A stretch of DNA of 64,000 nucleotides from an uncultured Oscillospiraceae bacterium (GTDB lineage Bacteria > Bacillota > Clostridia > Oscillospirales > Oscillospiraceae), in NCBI GenBank assembly GCA_910588495.1, contig CAJUPU010000006.1, positions 1 to 64,000 of the forward strand, read 5' to 3'. The notes below the pieces were generated by a model. It had not been told where the DNA came from. It searched no databases and saw nothing but the letters and a program-made list of their open reading frames with translations. Below are positions 51,399 to 60,272 of this stretch, piece by piece. Each line of letters opens with the position of its first letter. The stretch's first letter is position 1. The translations under genes and the position numbers were made by a program.

Positions 51399-51562
51399 AG
51401 AACCTGTATTCACAGCCGAGACCGCCGGATGGCCGAGGGATTTTTCCCACAGGCAAGGCAAATTTTCGCAGGAATAATTGGGTTTATTTCAAGAAAATTG
51501 AACGCCGCATGTGGGGAAGAGACCCGGCTAGACGGTGGACCGAGGTTGTGGATACAGGTTCT
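51399..51562. mobile_element. 164-bp MITE-like element
   Basis: Terminal inverted repeats AGAACCTGTATTCACA (51399-51414) and TGTGGATACAGGTTCT (51547-51562) match at 15 of 16 positions. Weaker inverted similarity continues inward (TTCCCACA against TGTGGGGAA). It has no coding capacity. It fills the gap between the oxidoreductase operon and the permease gene and ends exactly on the permease stop codon. Confidence 0.65.
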
Positions 51563-52869
51563 CACTTCTTGGCCAGGTCGGCGTCCTGGAAGTGGCTCTT
51601 GCGCAGGAACATCACGGCGACGGCGATGACGATGTAGATGCCCATGCCCGCGAACTGCATGGGAGTCAGGCCGGACAGGCTCACATAGGAGGACAGGGCC
51701 AGCACGATGAACACGATCACCATGACGATCTTCAGGTTCTGAGGCTTCATCTTCAAGGTGGACTCCTCATACACCTCGGGCAGCACATCGGGCAGACGGA
51801 AGCAGGCGTACACCATCAGCAGGTCGGACAGCTTGGAGCAGCCGGTGCCCATATTAGAGATATCGGTGGTATTCATGCCGGTGATAACAGGGATCAGGCC
51901 CACCACCACGAAAAATCCCAGCAGGATCACGGGGGCGCCGTTCTTGTTCTCCATGCCCCAGGACTTGGGCAGCCAGCCGTCGAAGGAGGCCCGCTGCAGG
52001 CCCCGGGTGACCCAGGACAGGGTGCCGTTCAGGGTGGTGAGCAGGGCGAACCAGGCGCCGCCGATGACGAAGAACAGGTACACGGGGGCGGGGAAGATCT
52101 CCTTGGCCACCACGGAGATGTTCTGTCCGGCCACCTGGTCCAGGGGCAGGACGGCCGCGGCCACCACGCCCACCAGGGCGTAGAACACGGCCACCAGGAT
52201 GGTGGACACCACCATGGCCTTGGGGATGGTCTTGCCGGGGTTCTCCACCTCGCCGCCGTTCTCAGCCAGGAACTTGGCGCCGCCGCAGGCGAAGGACAGC
52301 ATCACCGCGCCCCGGAGGAACTTCATGGGGCCGTTGGGCATCAGGTTCTCCATGGCGGGGGTCAGGTACTCCCAGTTGACTTTGGGCATACCGAAGATGA
52401 TGTAGATGCCCAGGGAGATCAGCAGCAGGGCCACCATGCCCTTCTGCACCTTGGCGGAGGTCTTGAGGCCGATCAGGTTGACCCCGGCGGCGGCCAGGAT
52501 GGCCAGGGCGGCGACCAGCTTCTCGCTCACCCCGGGGAAGATCACCGCCACATAGCTGGCGAAGCCCAGGGCAAAGGTGGAGATCAGCACCTGGGAGAGC
52601 ACGAAGATCATCAGGTACACGAAGCCCGCGCTGGGGCCGATGAGCTTTTTGGCGTAGACATAGCTGCCGCCGGTGGCGGGCAGGGACGAGCCCAGGATGG
52701 CCATGGGGATCAGCTGGGTCAGGGAGATGATGGCCGCCAGCAGGAAGGCGTAAGGCATTCCGTGGCCGGTGAGGCCCATGACCACGCCGGTGAGCACGAA
52801 CACGCCGGAGCCCACGATCTGGCCGATGCAGAAGCCCATGCAGTCGGTGAAGTTCAGTTTCTTACCCAT
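51562..52869 (-). CDS. APC-superfamily amino-acid permease
   Basis: This 435-residue protein has about 12 membrane helices. The family start FTDCMGFCIGQIVGSGVFVL has the GSG substrate loop, and LLAAIISLTQLIPMAILGSS and LPATGGSYVYAKKLIGP follow, with SFACGGAKFLAENGGEVENP around helix 6. The transported amino acid is not evident. It lies 26 nt after the MalY-type aminotransferase gene, so uptake of the substrate of that enzyme, such as cystathionine, cystine or methionine, is a reasonable guess. Confidence 0.88.
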   Translation of the reverse strand: MGKKLNFTDCMGFCIGQIVGSGVFVLTGVVMGLTGHGMPYAFLLAAIISLTQLIPMAILGSSLPATGGSYVYAKKLIGPSAGFVYLMIFVLSQVLISTFALGFASYVAVIFPGVSEKLVAALAILAAAGVNLIGLKTSAKVQKGMVALLLISLGIYIIFGMPKVNWEYLTPAMENLMPNGPMKFLRGAVMLSFACGGAKFLAENGGEVENPGKTIPKAMVVSTILVAVFYALVGVVAAAVLPLDQVAGQNISVVAKEIFPAPVYLFFVIGGAWFALLTTLNGTLSWVTRGLQRASFDGWLPKSWGMENKNGAPVILLGFFVVVGLIPVITGMNTTDISNMGTGCSKLSDLLMVYACFRLPDVLPEVYEESTLKMKPQNLKIVMVIVFIVLALSSYVSLSGLTPMQFAGMGIYIVIAVAVMFLRKSHFQDADLAKK

Positions 52870-52895
52870 TTGTCTTGCTCCTCTCTCTTAGTTGG

Positions 52896-54065
52896 TCACA
52901 CATTGTTTGCGAACCTTGCTATCTTTTCCAGGCCCTGCTCCAGGGTGGCCCGGGGACAGCCGATGTTGAAGCGCAGGAAGCCCTCGGCGTTCTTGCCGTA
53001 GCCGGCGCCGCTGCCGATGGCCAGGCCCTCCTCCTTCACCAGGCGGTCGGTCATCTCCTGGCTGGTGAGGCCCAGCTCCCGGCAGTCCAGCCACATGAGA
53101 TAGGTACCCTCCGGCTTCACCACCTGGATCTTGGGGGCGCGCTCTCCCAGGTAGTCCATGACCAGCTGGGCGCTTTCGGTCAGATACTGGTTCAGCTCGT
53201 CCACATACCGGTCGCCGTGGGTGTAGCACGCCTCGATGGCCCCGTTGGCCAAGGAGTTGGGCCCCATCAGCCACGCCTCCCGCATGGTCTTGTCCTGGAG
53301 CTGCTTCAGCTCCGGATCGGAGATGAGCATACACGAGGAGTGGAGCCCCGCCAGGTTGAAGGTCTTGCTGACGGCGGTGTAGACGATCATCCGGCCGTAC
53401 ACGTCCTTGAACCTGGCCGCGGAGGTGTACTTGTTCCCAAAGAGCGTCACGTCCCCGTGGATCTCGTCGGACAGCAGATACGCGCCGTACCGCTTGCACG
53501 TCTGGACCATCCGCTCCACGTCCTGGGCGGACCACACCCGGCCCACCGGGTTGGCGGGATTGCAGAACAGCACCGCCTTCACGCCGCCCTTGAGCTTGGT
53601 CTCGAAGTCGGCCCAGTCGATGTCGTACCGCCCCTCCTCATAGGTCAGGGGGCAGTCGGCCAGCACCCGGCCCTGGTTCTCGATGATGGCGAAGAAGGGG
53701 TCGTACACCGGGGTGAAGGCCAGCACCTGGTCCCCCGGCTCGGTCAGCGCCCGGATGGAGAACCACATGGCGGTGACCACCCCCAGGGAGGGCAGGAACG
53801 CCTCGATGGGCAGGTCCACCCCGTGGCGGCGGCTGTACCAGCTCCGCACCGTCTCCAGGGTCCGCGCACCGGTAAAGGTGTAGCCAAACAGGGGATGCTC
53901 CAGCCGCTGGGCCATGGCCTCCACCGTTTCCGGCAGGGTGGCGAAGTCGGTGTCGGCGATCCAGAAGGGCAGCAGTCCGCTGGGCCGTCCGAATTTCAGC
54001 TGCTTCTCCCACTTGAGGCAGTCGGAGCCCATCCTGTCATGTACTTTGTCGAAATCGTAGTTCAT
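52896..54065 (-). CDS. MalY/PatB-type PLP enzyme (C-S lyase / aminotransferase)
   Basis: This 389-residue fold-type I PLP protein begins MNYDFDKVHDRMGSDCLKWE, the MalY/PatB signature, with LPFWIADTDFATLPETVEAM. The PLP Lys is in YTAVSKTFNLAGLHSS. VLFCNPANPVGRVWSAQDVE and LSDEIHGDVTLFG hold the conserved Asn and Asp. Such enzymes cleave cystathionine or cysteine to pyruvate and thiol/ammonia. In operon with a GntR regulator and an APC permease, a role in sulfur-amino-acid use is likely. Confidence 0.9.
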   Translation of the reverse strand: MNYDFDKVHDRMGSDCLKWEKQLKFGRPSGLLPFWIADTDFATLPETVEAMAQRLEHPLFGYTFTGARTLETVRSWYSRRHGVDLPIEAFLPSLGVVTAMWFSIRALTEPGDQVLAFTPVYDPFFAIIENQGRVLADCPLTYEEGRYDIDWADFETKLKGGVKAVLFCNPANPVGRVWSAQDVERMVQTCKRYGAYLLSDEIHGDVTLFGNKYTSAARFKDVYGRMIVYTAVSKTFNLAGLHSSCMLISDPELKQLQDKTMREAWLMGPNSLANGAIEACYTHGDRYVDELNQYLTESAQLVMDYLGERAPKIQVVKPEGTYLMWLDCRELGLTSQEMTDRLVKEEGLAIGSGAGYGKNAEGFLRFNIGCPRATLEQGLEKIARFANNV

Positions 54066-54173
54066 TGACCCACCTCCAAATCATGTTCCCTCTCTCGGGA
54101 GGATCGGAATCTATCTTCCATTCCCCGCCCGGCGGCGCCTCACCGGAACAGCGCGGGAAAAAGAATTCGGCGT

Positions 54174-54896
54174 TTATTTGAGGAAATCCTTGAAATACTG
54201 GCCGTAGGTCTCCCAGATCCAATCGCAGTGCTCCATCATATAGAGATAGGCGTACTCGGGGCTGCGGCTCTTCACGGCGTCAAAGATCTTCTGGTGCTGG
54301 ACCTGGGCCTCCACCTTCTGGCCGTCACGGTACACCGGGGCCACGAAGGGCAGGCGGTTGATGGAGCCGGAGGTCTCGGCCAGCTGCTCCCACACCCGCA
54401 TCATCACCGGGTTGTGGAGGCTGGCCCACAGGCAGGTGTGGAAGTCCACCCGCCCGGACGCCCGGCCCGTCAGGGGGGCCAGCACCAGCTCGTCCTCCCG
54501 GCGCAGCAGAGCCTCCTCCATCCGGGCCAGATCCTCCTCCCCGGCCGTCAGGGCGGCCTGCCGGGCCACTGCGGGCTCGATCAGCCGCCGGGCCTGGGTG
54601 GAGCGGAAAAAGGTGTCTTGGAGCTGCTCCGCCTGGTCGTGGCGCTCGCCCTCCTCCAGAAGGCCCTTCCAGTCCACCGCCACGATGCTTCCCTTGCCCT
54701 TCCGGGTCTGGATGATGCCCGCCTCGGACAGCTGCTTCAGCGCCCAGCGCACCGTCACCCGGCTGACCCCCAGCTGCTGGGCCAGCTTGTTCTCGCTGGG
54801 CAGCAGCTCGCCCTGCTCCAACTCGCCGGAGCGGATCATGTCCTTGATGCTGTCGAATACCTGCTCGTGGAGCTTCTGCGGGATGCGCTGTGTCAT
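54174..54896 (-). CDS. GntR/FadR-family regulator (FCD type)
   Basis: This 240-residue regulator has an N-terminal winged helix (QVFDSIKDMIRSGELEQGEL, LPSENKLAQQLGVSRVTVRW) and a helical FCD ligand domain with RRLIEPAVARQAALTAGEED and metal-site-like DFHTCLWASLHNPVM. ATG at 54896 (MTQRIPQKL) is preceded by AAAGGA; an upstream TTG has no ribosome site. It is followed by the MalY and permease genes, which it probably controls together with itself through palindromes at 54934-54961. Confidence 0.87.
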   Translation of the reverse strand: MTQRIPQKLHEQVFDSIKDMIRSGELEQGELLPSENKLAQQLGVSRVTVRWALKQLSEAGIIQTRKGKGSIVAVDWKGLLEEGERHDQAEQLQDTFFRSTQARRLIEPAVARQAALTAGEEDLARMEEALLRREDELVLAPLTGRASGRVDFHTCLWASLHNPVMMRVWEQLAETSGSINRLPFVAPVYRDGQKVEAQVQHQKIFDAVKSRSPEYAYLYMMEHCDWIWETYGQYFKDFLK

Positions 54897-54933
54897 ATGG
54901 GCCACCGTTCCTTTCCGGGGGATATCCCTGCTC

Positions 54934-54961
54934 AACTTGTATTATTATCATACAACAAGTT
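54934..54961. promoter_or_regulatory. Nested palindromes, candidate GntR operator
   Basis: Outer arms AACTTGT (54934-54940) and ACAAGTT (54955-54961) pair perfectly. Inner arms TTGTAT (54937-54942) and ATACAA (54950-54955) also pair. TTGTAT-ATACAA-like sites are typical for FCD-type GntR proteins. It lies 38 nt upstream of the gntR ATG. Confidence 0.65.
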
Positions 54962-55141
54962 CGGACGATAGAACGGCCCCGCTCCGCCCGACTGGTCCCG
55001 GTCTTGGTCCGGCATTTCTGCCAAATCCTCTCAAACCGTTGACTACAGCCATTTTTGGGAACGGAACGGGGCCGCCTTCCTGTCGGGCGAAGCTGCCCGG
55101 CGCCTGTTGACGCGCCAGGCAGGAGTTTCCTCACGTGTATT
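54962..55141 (-). other. Long untranslated leader of the gntR operon
   Basis: No gene seen on either strand. On the minus strand a GC-rich hairpin lies at about 55083-55112 (CCTGGCGC pairing with GCGCCGGG, loop containing TCAACA). The segment lies between a strong promoter at 55142-55170 and the operator at 54934-54961, so it is probably transcribed. Confidence 0.35.
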
Positions 55142-55170
55142 TTTATAATACAAGATTGTCCGGTTGTCAA
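55142..55170 (-). promoter_or_regulatory. Promoter of the gntR-malY-permease operon
   Basis: Minus strand TTGACA (55165-55170), 17-nt spacer, TATAAA (55142-55147). The spacer end CTTGTATTAT repeats the half-site seen in the 54934-54961 operator, so it may be a second GntR binding site. Confidence 0.7.
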
Positions 55171-55232
55171 GGGGGCAGTTCATTTTTGTCACGATCCCCC
55201 AAACCGGACCATTCCAGTTTGTACAAATAGAC

Positions 55233-55275
55233 CAGCGCCCGCCCCCGGCTGTCTCCAGCGGGGACGGGCGCTTTC
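55233..55275 (-). terminator. Terminator of the opp-M42 operon
   Basis: Outer stem AGCGCCCG/CGGGCGCT with further pairing inside (CCCCGG-like arms). It lies 27 nt past the M42 stop; the following minus-strand Ts are weak. Confidence 0.55.
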
Positions 55276-55301
55276 ATGGCCGGACGGGTCCGGCGGGGGG
55301 G

Positions 55302-56381
55302 TCACAGCCCCCGGACGTAGAAATAGAGCAGCTCCAGGCTGTCCAGGATGTCGGAGACAGCCGCCGCCTCATAGCTGTGGACGTAGCGCATGGGGATCTG
55401 GATGCCGCCGCAGCGGATGCCGCCCCCCCGGGTCTGCATGACGCTGGCGTCGGTGGCCCCGGCGGTGTACGCTTCGATCTGATAGGGGATGTTGCGCTCC
55501 TTCGCCACGGCCTTCATCCCCCGGACCATGTCCCGGTCGGCGATGAGGCCGCAGGCCGCCCCCCGGGAGCGGTCCAGCACCTTGATGGACGCCCCGTCTC
55601 CGATCCGGTTGATGAAGCCCCGGTCGGGGAAGGCGGGCAGGTCGGTGGACAGGGACATATCCAGGGCGATCACCATGTCGGGCCGCAGGTTATCCGCCGC
55701 CACGATGGCCCCCCGGCCCCCGGTCTCCTCCTGGGTGGAGAAAATGGCGTAGAAGTCGGGGCCCTCGGGGTCGTCCGCCAGCAGCCGGGTGAGCTCGATG
55801 AGCTGGTACACGCAGGCCCGGTCGTCCAGGGCCTTGCCCGCCACCAGTTTGCCGTCCTTGCCCAAAAACAGGGTGGGGTACTGGATGGAGATGGGGTCGC
55901 CCACCTCGATGCCCAGCTCCTCCGCCTCCGCCCGGCTGGAGGCCCCCACGTCCACGAAGAAGTCGGCCAGCGTCTGGGGCATTTCGGCACAGGGGGCGGG
56001 GCGGCCGGGGTGGATGTGGTTCACCAGGCCGTCCACGTGGCCGGTCTCGGTCTTTACGACGACGTGCTTGCCGAACAGCTGCTGGGGCTGGACCCCGGCC
56101 AGGGTCTCGATCCACAAAAAGCCCCGGTCGTCGATGTGGCGGACGATCAGGCCGATCTCGTCCAGGTGGGCCACCACCGCCACCTTGGCTCCTTTGCCCG
56201 GGCGGTGGACGATCAGGTTGTGGAGGGCGTCCGTCTCGTAGGTCAGCCCCTGGGTGTCCGAGAGCAGGGCGCGCACCAGCGCCTCCGCCTCGTCCTCGAA
56301 GCCGGTGGGGGCCACCGCCTCGCACAGCGGGCCGATCATGGCCCGGAAGTCCCGATCCAGTTGAGCGCGGTCGAATGTCAT
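55302..56381 (-). CDS. M42-family aminopeptidase
   Basis: This 359-residue dinuclear metallopeptidase has its metal ligands in VVAHLDEIGLIV, GKALDDRACVYQL, FSTQEETGGRGAIVA (with the catalytic Glu pair) and VIALDMSLSTD, plus a late His in MRYVHSYEA. M42 enzymes (PepA/FrvX-like) are cytoplasmic and trim peptides. ATG overlaps the oppF stop by 4 nt, so the peptidase is made with the peptide importer that supplies it. Confidence 0.93.
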   Translation of the reverse strand: MTFDRAQLDRDFRAMIGPLCEAVAPTGFEDEAEALVRALLSDTQGLTYETDALHNLIVHRPGKGAKVAVVAHLDEIGLIVRHIDDRGFLWIETLAGVQPQQLFGKHVVVKTETGHVDGLVNHIHPGRPAPCAEMPQTLADFFVDVGASSRAEAEELGIEVGDPISIQYPTLFLGKDGKLVAGKALDDRACVYQLIELTRLLADDPEGPDFYAIFSTQEETGGRGAIVAADNLRPDMVIALDMSLSTDLPAFPDRGFINRIGDGASIKVLDRSRGAACGLIADRDMVRGMKAVAKERNIPYQIEAYTAGATDASVMQTRGGGIRCGGIQIPMRYVHSYEAAAVSDILDSLELLYFYVRGL

Positions 56382-57373
56382 GGCTGTTCTTCCTCCTTTT
56401 CATGGGCGCCGGGAAAATGGCAGGCGCATTTGTGCCCCGATTTCAGCTCCCGCAGCTCCGGCGCCTGCTTGGCGCACACCTCCCGGGCGTAGGGGCACCG
56501 GGTGTGGAACAGGCAGCCGGAGGGCGGGTCCGCCGGGCTGGGCACGTCGCCCTGGAGGGCAGCGGCGGGCCTGCCGTCGGAATCCATCCGGGGCACGCTG
56601 TCCAGCAGGGCCCGGGTGTAGGGGTGTAGGGGATGGGCGAAGAGCTCCCGGCTCTCCCCCTCCTCCACCACACAGCCCAGGTACATCACCAGCACCCGGT
56701 GGGCGATGTGGCGCACCACCCCCAGATCGTGGCTGATGAAGATATAGGCCAGCTCCCGCTCCCGCTGGAAGCGGCGCAGGAGATTGATGATCTTGGCCTG
56801 GATCGACACGTCCAGGGCGGACACCGGCTCGTCGCAGATCACCACGTCGGGCCGCAGGACGATCGCCCGGGCGATGCCGATCCGCTGGCGCTGGCCACCG
56901 GAGAACTCGTGGGGATAACGGTCCTGATAGGAGGGGTCCAGCCCCACCTGCTCCATGGTCTCCAGCACCCGGCGGTCCCGCTCGGCCTTGTCCTTGCACG
57001 CCCCGGCGATCTCCAGCGGCTCGGACACGATCTCCTTCACCGTCATCCGGGGGTTCAGGCTGGAATAGGGGTCCTGGAAGATCAGCTTCAGCTTCTGCCG
57101 GGCCCGCTTCAGCTCCTCCCCTTTCATGGTGCGGAAATCCTGGCCGTTGAGCCAGATCCTGCCGTCGGTGGGCTCGATGAGCCGGATCACCGACTGGATC
57201 GTGGTGGTCTTGCCGCAGCCCGACTCCCCCACGATGCCCAGGGTCTCCCCGGCGTACAGCTCGAAGCTCACGTCGTCGCAGGCCCGCACCACCGCCTTCT
57301 CCCTGGAGAAGGCCCCCTTGCGGATGGGATAGTATTTTTTCAGGTGCTCCACCTTCAAAACGGGCTCTCTCAC
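56378..57373 (-). CDS. oppF: Oligopeptide ABC transporter ATPase
   Basis: This 331-residue ATPase has Walker A VGESGCGKTTTIQSVI, Q-loop LIFQDPYSSLNPRMTV, signature HEFSGGQRQRIGIARAI and Walker B VVICDEPVSALDVSIQAK. The C-terminal oligopeptide domain has the Cys set in CLFHTRCPYAREVC and HKCACHF. YSSLNPR marks the OppF/DppF branch. It overlaps oppD and the M42 gene by 4 nt each. Confidence 0.94.
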   Translation of the reverse strand: MREPVLKVEHLKKYYPIRKGAFSREKAVVRACDDVSFELYAGETLGIVGESGCGKTTTIQSVIRLIEPTDGRIWLNGQDFRTMKGEELKRARQKLKLIFQDPYSSLNPRMTVKEIVSEPLEIAGACKDKAERDRRVLETMEQVGLDPSYQDRYPHEFSGGQRQRIGIARAIVLRPDVVICDEPVSALDVSIQAKIINLLRRFQRERELAYIFISHDLGVVRHIAHRVLVMYLGCVVEEGESRELFAHPLHPYTRALLDSVPRMDSDGRPAAALQGDVPSPADPPSGCLFHTRCPYAREVCAKQAPELRELKSGHKCACHFPGAHEKEEEQP

Positions 57374-58356
57374 ACCGCTCCCCCCTCTCCCATGGCTTCA
57401 CAGCGGAAGCAGCGCACTCGGTGGCCCTCCGGGCCGTAGAGCCCGGGGCGCTCCTTGCGGCACCGCTCATCGGCATAGGGGCACCGGGGGGCGAACAGGC
57501 AGCCCTGGGGCAGATCGTACAGCATGGGCACCGCGCCGTCGATCACATGCAGATCGCCGTCCCCACCGTCCATGCCGGGGATGCACCGCATCAGCCCCTG
57601 GGTGTAGGGGTGGAGGGGGTTGGCGAACAGCTCCTTGGCGTCCACCTGCTCCACCGCCTGGCCCACATACATCACCAGCACCTTGTCCGCCATCTGGCGG
57701 ATCACCCCCAGGTCGTGGGTGATGAAGATCACCGCCGTGCCGAACTTCTCCTTCAGCTCGTCGATCAGCCCCAGGATCTGGGCCTGGACCGTCACGTCCA
57801 GGGCGGTGGTGGGCTCGTCGCAGATCAGCACGCCGGGGTCGTTGCACAGGGCCATGGCGATCACGATGCGCTGGCGCATACCGCCGGACAGCCGCCCGGG
57901 GACGGAGCGGAAGATCTTCTCCGGCATGGGGATGCCCACCAGCTCGATCAGCTCCAGGGCCCGGGCGTCCGCCTCCTTCCGGCTCACCTTTTTGTGGGCC
58001 TGGATCGTCTCGGAGATCTGCCGCCCGCAGGTCATCAGGGGGTCCAGGCTGGTCATGGGCTCCTGGAAGATGACGGCCACGTCCCGCCCCCGCTTTTTGC
58101 ACAGCTCCCGCTCCCTCATGCCCACCAGCTCCTCCCCGGCCAGCTTCACGCTGCCGCCGGTGACCTTGCCGGGGGGTGGCACCATCTGGAGGATGCCGTT
58201 CACGGTCATGCTCTTTCCGCAGCCCGACTCCCCCACGATGCCCAGGGTCTCCCCCCGCTCCAGGGAGAAGGACAGCCCGTCCACCGTGGGCAGCCGGCCC
58301 TGCTTGGTGAAAAAGGTGATGGAGAGGTCCCGGACCTCCAATATGGTATCAGCCAT
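57370..58356 (-). CDS. oppD: Oligopeptide ABC transporter ATPase
   Basis: This 328-residue ATPase has Walker A VGESGCGKSMTVNGIL, VIFQEPMTSLDPLMTCG (the MTSLDP form of OppD/DppD), GRLSGGMRQRIVIAMAL, and VLICDEPTTALDVTVQAQ. The C-terminal CLFAPRCPYADERC domain holds Cys residues that in relatives may bind a [4Fe-4S] cluster. It is 10 nt after oppC. Confidence 0.94.
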   Translation of the reverse strand: MADTILEVRDLSITFFTKQGRLPTVDGLSFSLERGETLGIVGESGCGKSMTVNGILQMVPPPGKVTGGSVKLAGEELVGMRERELCKKRGRDVAVIFQEPMTSLDPLMTCGRQISETIQAHKKVSRKEADARALELIELVGIPMPEKIFRSVPGRLSGGMRQRIVIAMALCNDPGVLICDEPTTALDVTVQAQILGLIDELKEKFGTAVIFITHDLGVIRQMADKVLVMYVGQAVEQVDAKELFANPLHPYTQGLMRCIPGMDGGDGDLHVIDGAVPMLYDLPQGCLFAPRCPYADERCRKERPGLYGPEGHRVRCFRCEAMGEGGAV

Positions 58357-58366
58357 CGTCTCTCCC

Positions 58367-59245
58367 TCACTTTCTCAGCTTGGGGTCCAGCGCGTCCCGC
58401 AGGCCGTCCCCCAGGGTGTTGAAGGCGATCACCGCCACGATGATGCACAGCCCGGGGAACAGGCTGTAGAACGCCTTGTGGCGGAAATAGTCCTGGGACG
58501 CGGCGATCATGGACCCCCAGCTGGCCATGGGGCTGCGCACCCCCAGCCCCAGGAAGCTGAGGCTGGCCTCGGACAGGATGGCGGAGGGGATGCCCATGGT
58601 GATGGTGATGATCAGGGTGGGGATGCAGTTGGGCAGCAGGTGGCGCAGGATGATCCGCAGGTCCCCTCCCCCATCCACCTTGCAGGAGCGGACGTACTCC
58701 TTCTCCTTGAGCTGGAGCACCGTGCCCCGGATCAGCCGGGCGGTGCGGGACCAGGCCAGCACCCCCAGGGAGATATACAGGTTCAAAAGGCCGCTGCCCA
58801 GGGCGAACATCAGGGCCATGGCCAGCAGCAGGTCGGGCAGGCTGGAGAACACCTGGATCAGGAAGGAGATCGCGGCGTCCACCTTGCCGCCGAAATACCC
58901 GGCGCACACCCCCATGAAGTAGCCGATCACGGTGGCGATGAGCTGGCTCACCAGCCCCACGCTCAGGCTCACCCGGCAGCCGTAGATGCACCGGGACAGG
59001 ATGTCCCGCCCGTGCTCGTCACAGCCGAACCAGTGCTCCAGGCAGGGGTCCATCAGCTTTTGGCGCAGCACCTGCTTGTCCGGGTCGTAGGGGGCGATGA
59101 GGGGGGCGAACAGGGCCACCACCACCAGCACGACCACCACCGCCAGGCTGATCATGGCCAGGGGGTCCTTTTTCAGCAGCTCCCAGCTCTCCCGGTAGTA
59201 GCCCTGGTAGGTGAGCACGGGAGAGGGCTCCTTTTTTCGGTTCAC
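58367..59245 (-). CDS. oppC: Oligopeptide ABC transporter permease
   Basis: This 292-residue protein has an N-terminal OppC-N segment ESWELLKKDPLAMISLAVVV and about six membrane helices. EHWFGCDEHGRDILSRCIYG and the EAA-loop equivalent around LSFLGLGVRSPMASWGSMIA are signatures of DppC/OppC. It overlaps oppB by 4 nt. Confidence 0.94.
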   Translation of the reverse strand: MNRKKEPSPVLTYQGYYRESWELLKKDPLAMISLAVVVVLVVVALFAPLIAPYDPDKQVLRQKLMDPCLEHWFGCDEHGRDILSRCIYGCRVSLSVGLVSQLIATVIGYFMGVCAGYFGGKVDAAISFLIQVFSSLPDLLLAMALMFALGSGLLNLYISLGVLAWSRTARLIRGTVLQLKEKEYVRSCKVDGGGDLRIILRHLLPNCIPTLIITITMGIPSAILSEASLSFLGLGVRSPMASWGSMIAASQDYFRHKAFYSLFPGLCIIVAVIAFNTLGDGLRDALDPKLRK

Positions 59246-60174
59246 GCTTGCTCACCTCCCAGCCGGATATTGGGGTCCACCGCGGCGTACAGCAGGTCCA
59301 CGATCAGATAGACCGCCACGCACACCACGGCCACGCAGATCACGCAGCCCTGGACCACGGGGATGTCCCGCTTGGTGATATTGTCCACCAGCAGCTTGCC
59401 CACCCCCTGGATGTTGAACACCGACTCGGTGAGCATGCTCCCGGCGAACAGGGTACCGATGTCGGTGCCGACCACGGTGATGATGGGCACCAGGGCGTTG
59501 CGGAACATGTGGACCAGCACCGTGCGGGCGGGGGAGAGGCCCTTGGCCCGGGCGGTGCGGATGAAGTCCTGGCCCATCACCTCCAGCATACTGGTGCGGG
59601 TGATGCGGGCGATGGAGGCGGCGTAGCGCAGCCCCAGAGAGATGCAGGGCAGCAGGTAGGAGATCGGGCTGTCCAGCCCCTCGATGGGGATGGCCTTGAA
59701 GCGCAGGCCGATGAAGATCTGCAGGATGATGGCCACCCAGAAGCTGGGCGCGCTGATGCCCACCACGGTGAGGGTCATGAGGCCCCGGTCCAGCAGGGTG
59801 CCCCGGTTCAGGGCGGACACGATGCCCACCGCCAGCCCCACCGCCAGGGCGATGAGGTATGACAGCGCCGCCAGCCGGGCGGTGTAGCCAAAGGCGGATG
59901 CCAGCAGCCCGGCCACCGCCTTGCGCTGGAAGTAGCTGGTGCCCAGATCGCCGGTGAACGCCCCGGCGATCCACTCCAGGTACTGCTGGAGATAGGGCTT
60001 GTCCATGCCCAGGTTGTGGCGGACGGTCTCGATGGTGTTGGGGTCGGCGGTGTCTCCCAGCATGAGGGCCACCGGGTCGCCGGGCATGATGTTCAGGATG
60101 AAAAAGGTGATGAGGGAGATGGAGAACAAGATCCCCAGCGCCAGCAGCACCCGTTTGACCAGGTATCGTTTCAT
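59242..60174 (-). CDS. oppB: Oligopeptide ABC transporter permease
   Basis: This 310-residue protein has about six membrane helices: VLLALGILFSISLITFFILN at the N-terminus, GLDKP-like NLGMDKPYLQQYLEWI, LGTSYFQRKAV and RTARAKGLSPARTVLVHMFR as the cytoplasmic coupling loop, with ESVFNIQGVGKLLVD near the end. This is the standard DppB/OppB form. A GC-rich hairpin (60217-60226 with 60244-60253) separates it from oppA and probably lowers its expression relative to the binding protein. Confidence 0.94.
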   Translation of the reverse strand: MKRYLVKRVLLALGILFSISLITFFILNIMPGDPVALMLGDTADPNTIETVRHNLGMDKPYLQQYLEWIAGAFTGDLGTSYFQRKAVAGLLASAFGYTARLAALSYLIALAVGLAVGIVSALNRGTLLDRGLMTLTVVGISAPSFWVAIILQIFIGLRFKAIPIEGLDSPISYLLPCISLGLRYAASIARITRTSMLEVMGQDFIRTARAKGLSPARTVLVHMFRNALVPIITVVGTDIGTLFAGSMLTESVFNIQGVGKLLVDNITKRDIPVVQGCVICVAVVCVAVYLIVDLLYAAVDPNIRLGGEQA

Positions 60175-60216
60175 GGAAGCACCGCTCCCTTTCTCGCTGT
60201 GTTCACGTCTGTCTCC

Positions 60217-60253
60217 GGGACGGCGGCCCGAGAGGCCTCAGGCCCGCCGCCCC
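60217..60253 (-). promoter_or_regulatory. Intercistronic hairpin between oppA and oppB
   Basis: 10-bp arms GGGACGGCGG/CCGCCGCCCC (one mismatch) with no T-run. It is probably an mRNA stabiliser or partial terminator after the binding-protein gene. Confidence 0.5.
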
Positions 60254-60272
60254 GCTTCGCTGTCCTCTTTTC

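Noticed and set aside
54055..54062. TTTGTCGAA considered as a 0A box
   Set aside because: It lies inside the start of the MalY-type gene (codons for Phe-Asp-Lys) and has no promoter context.
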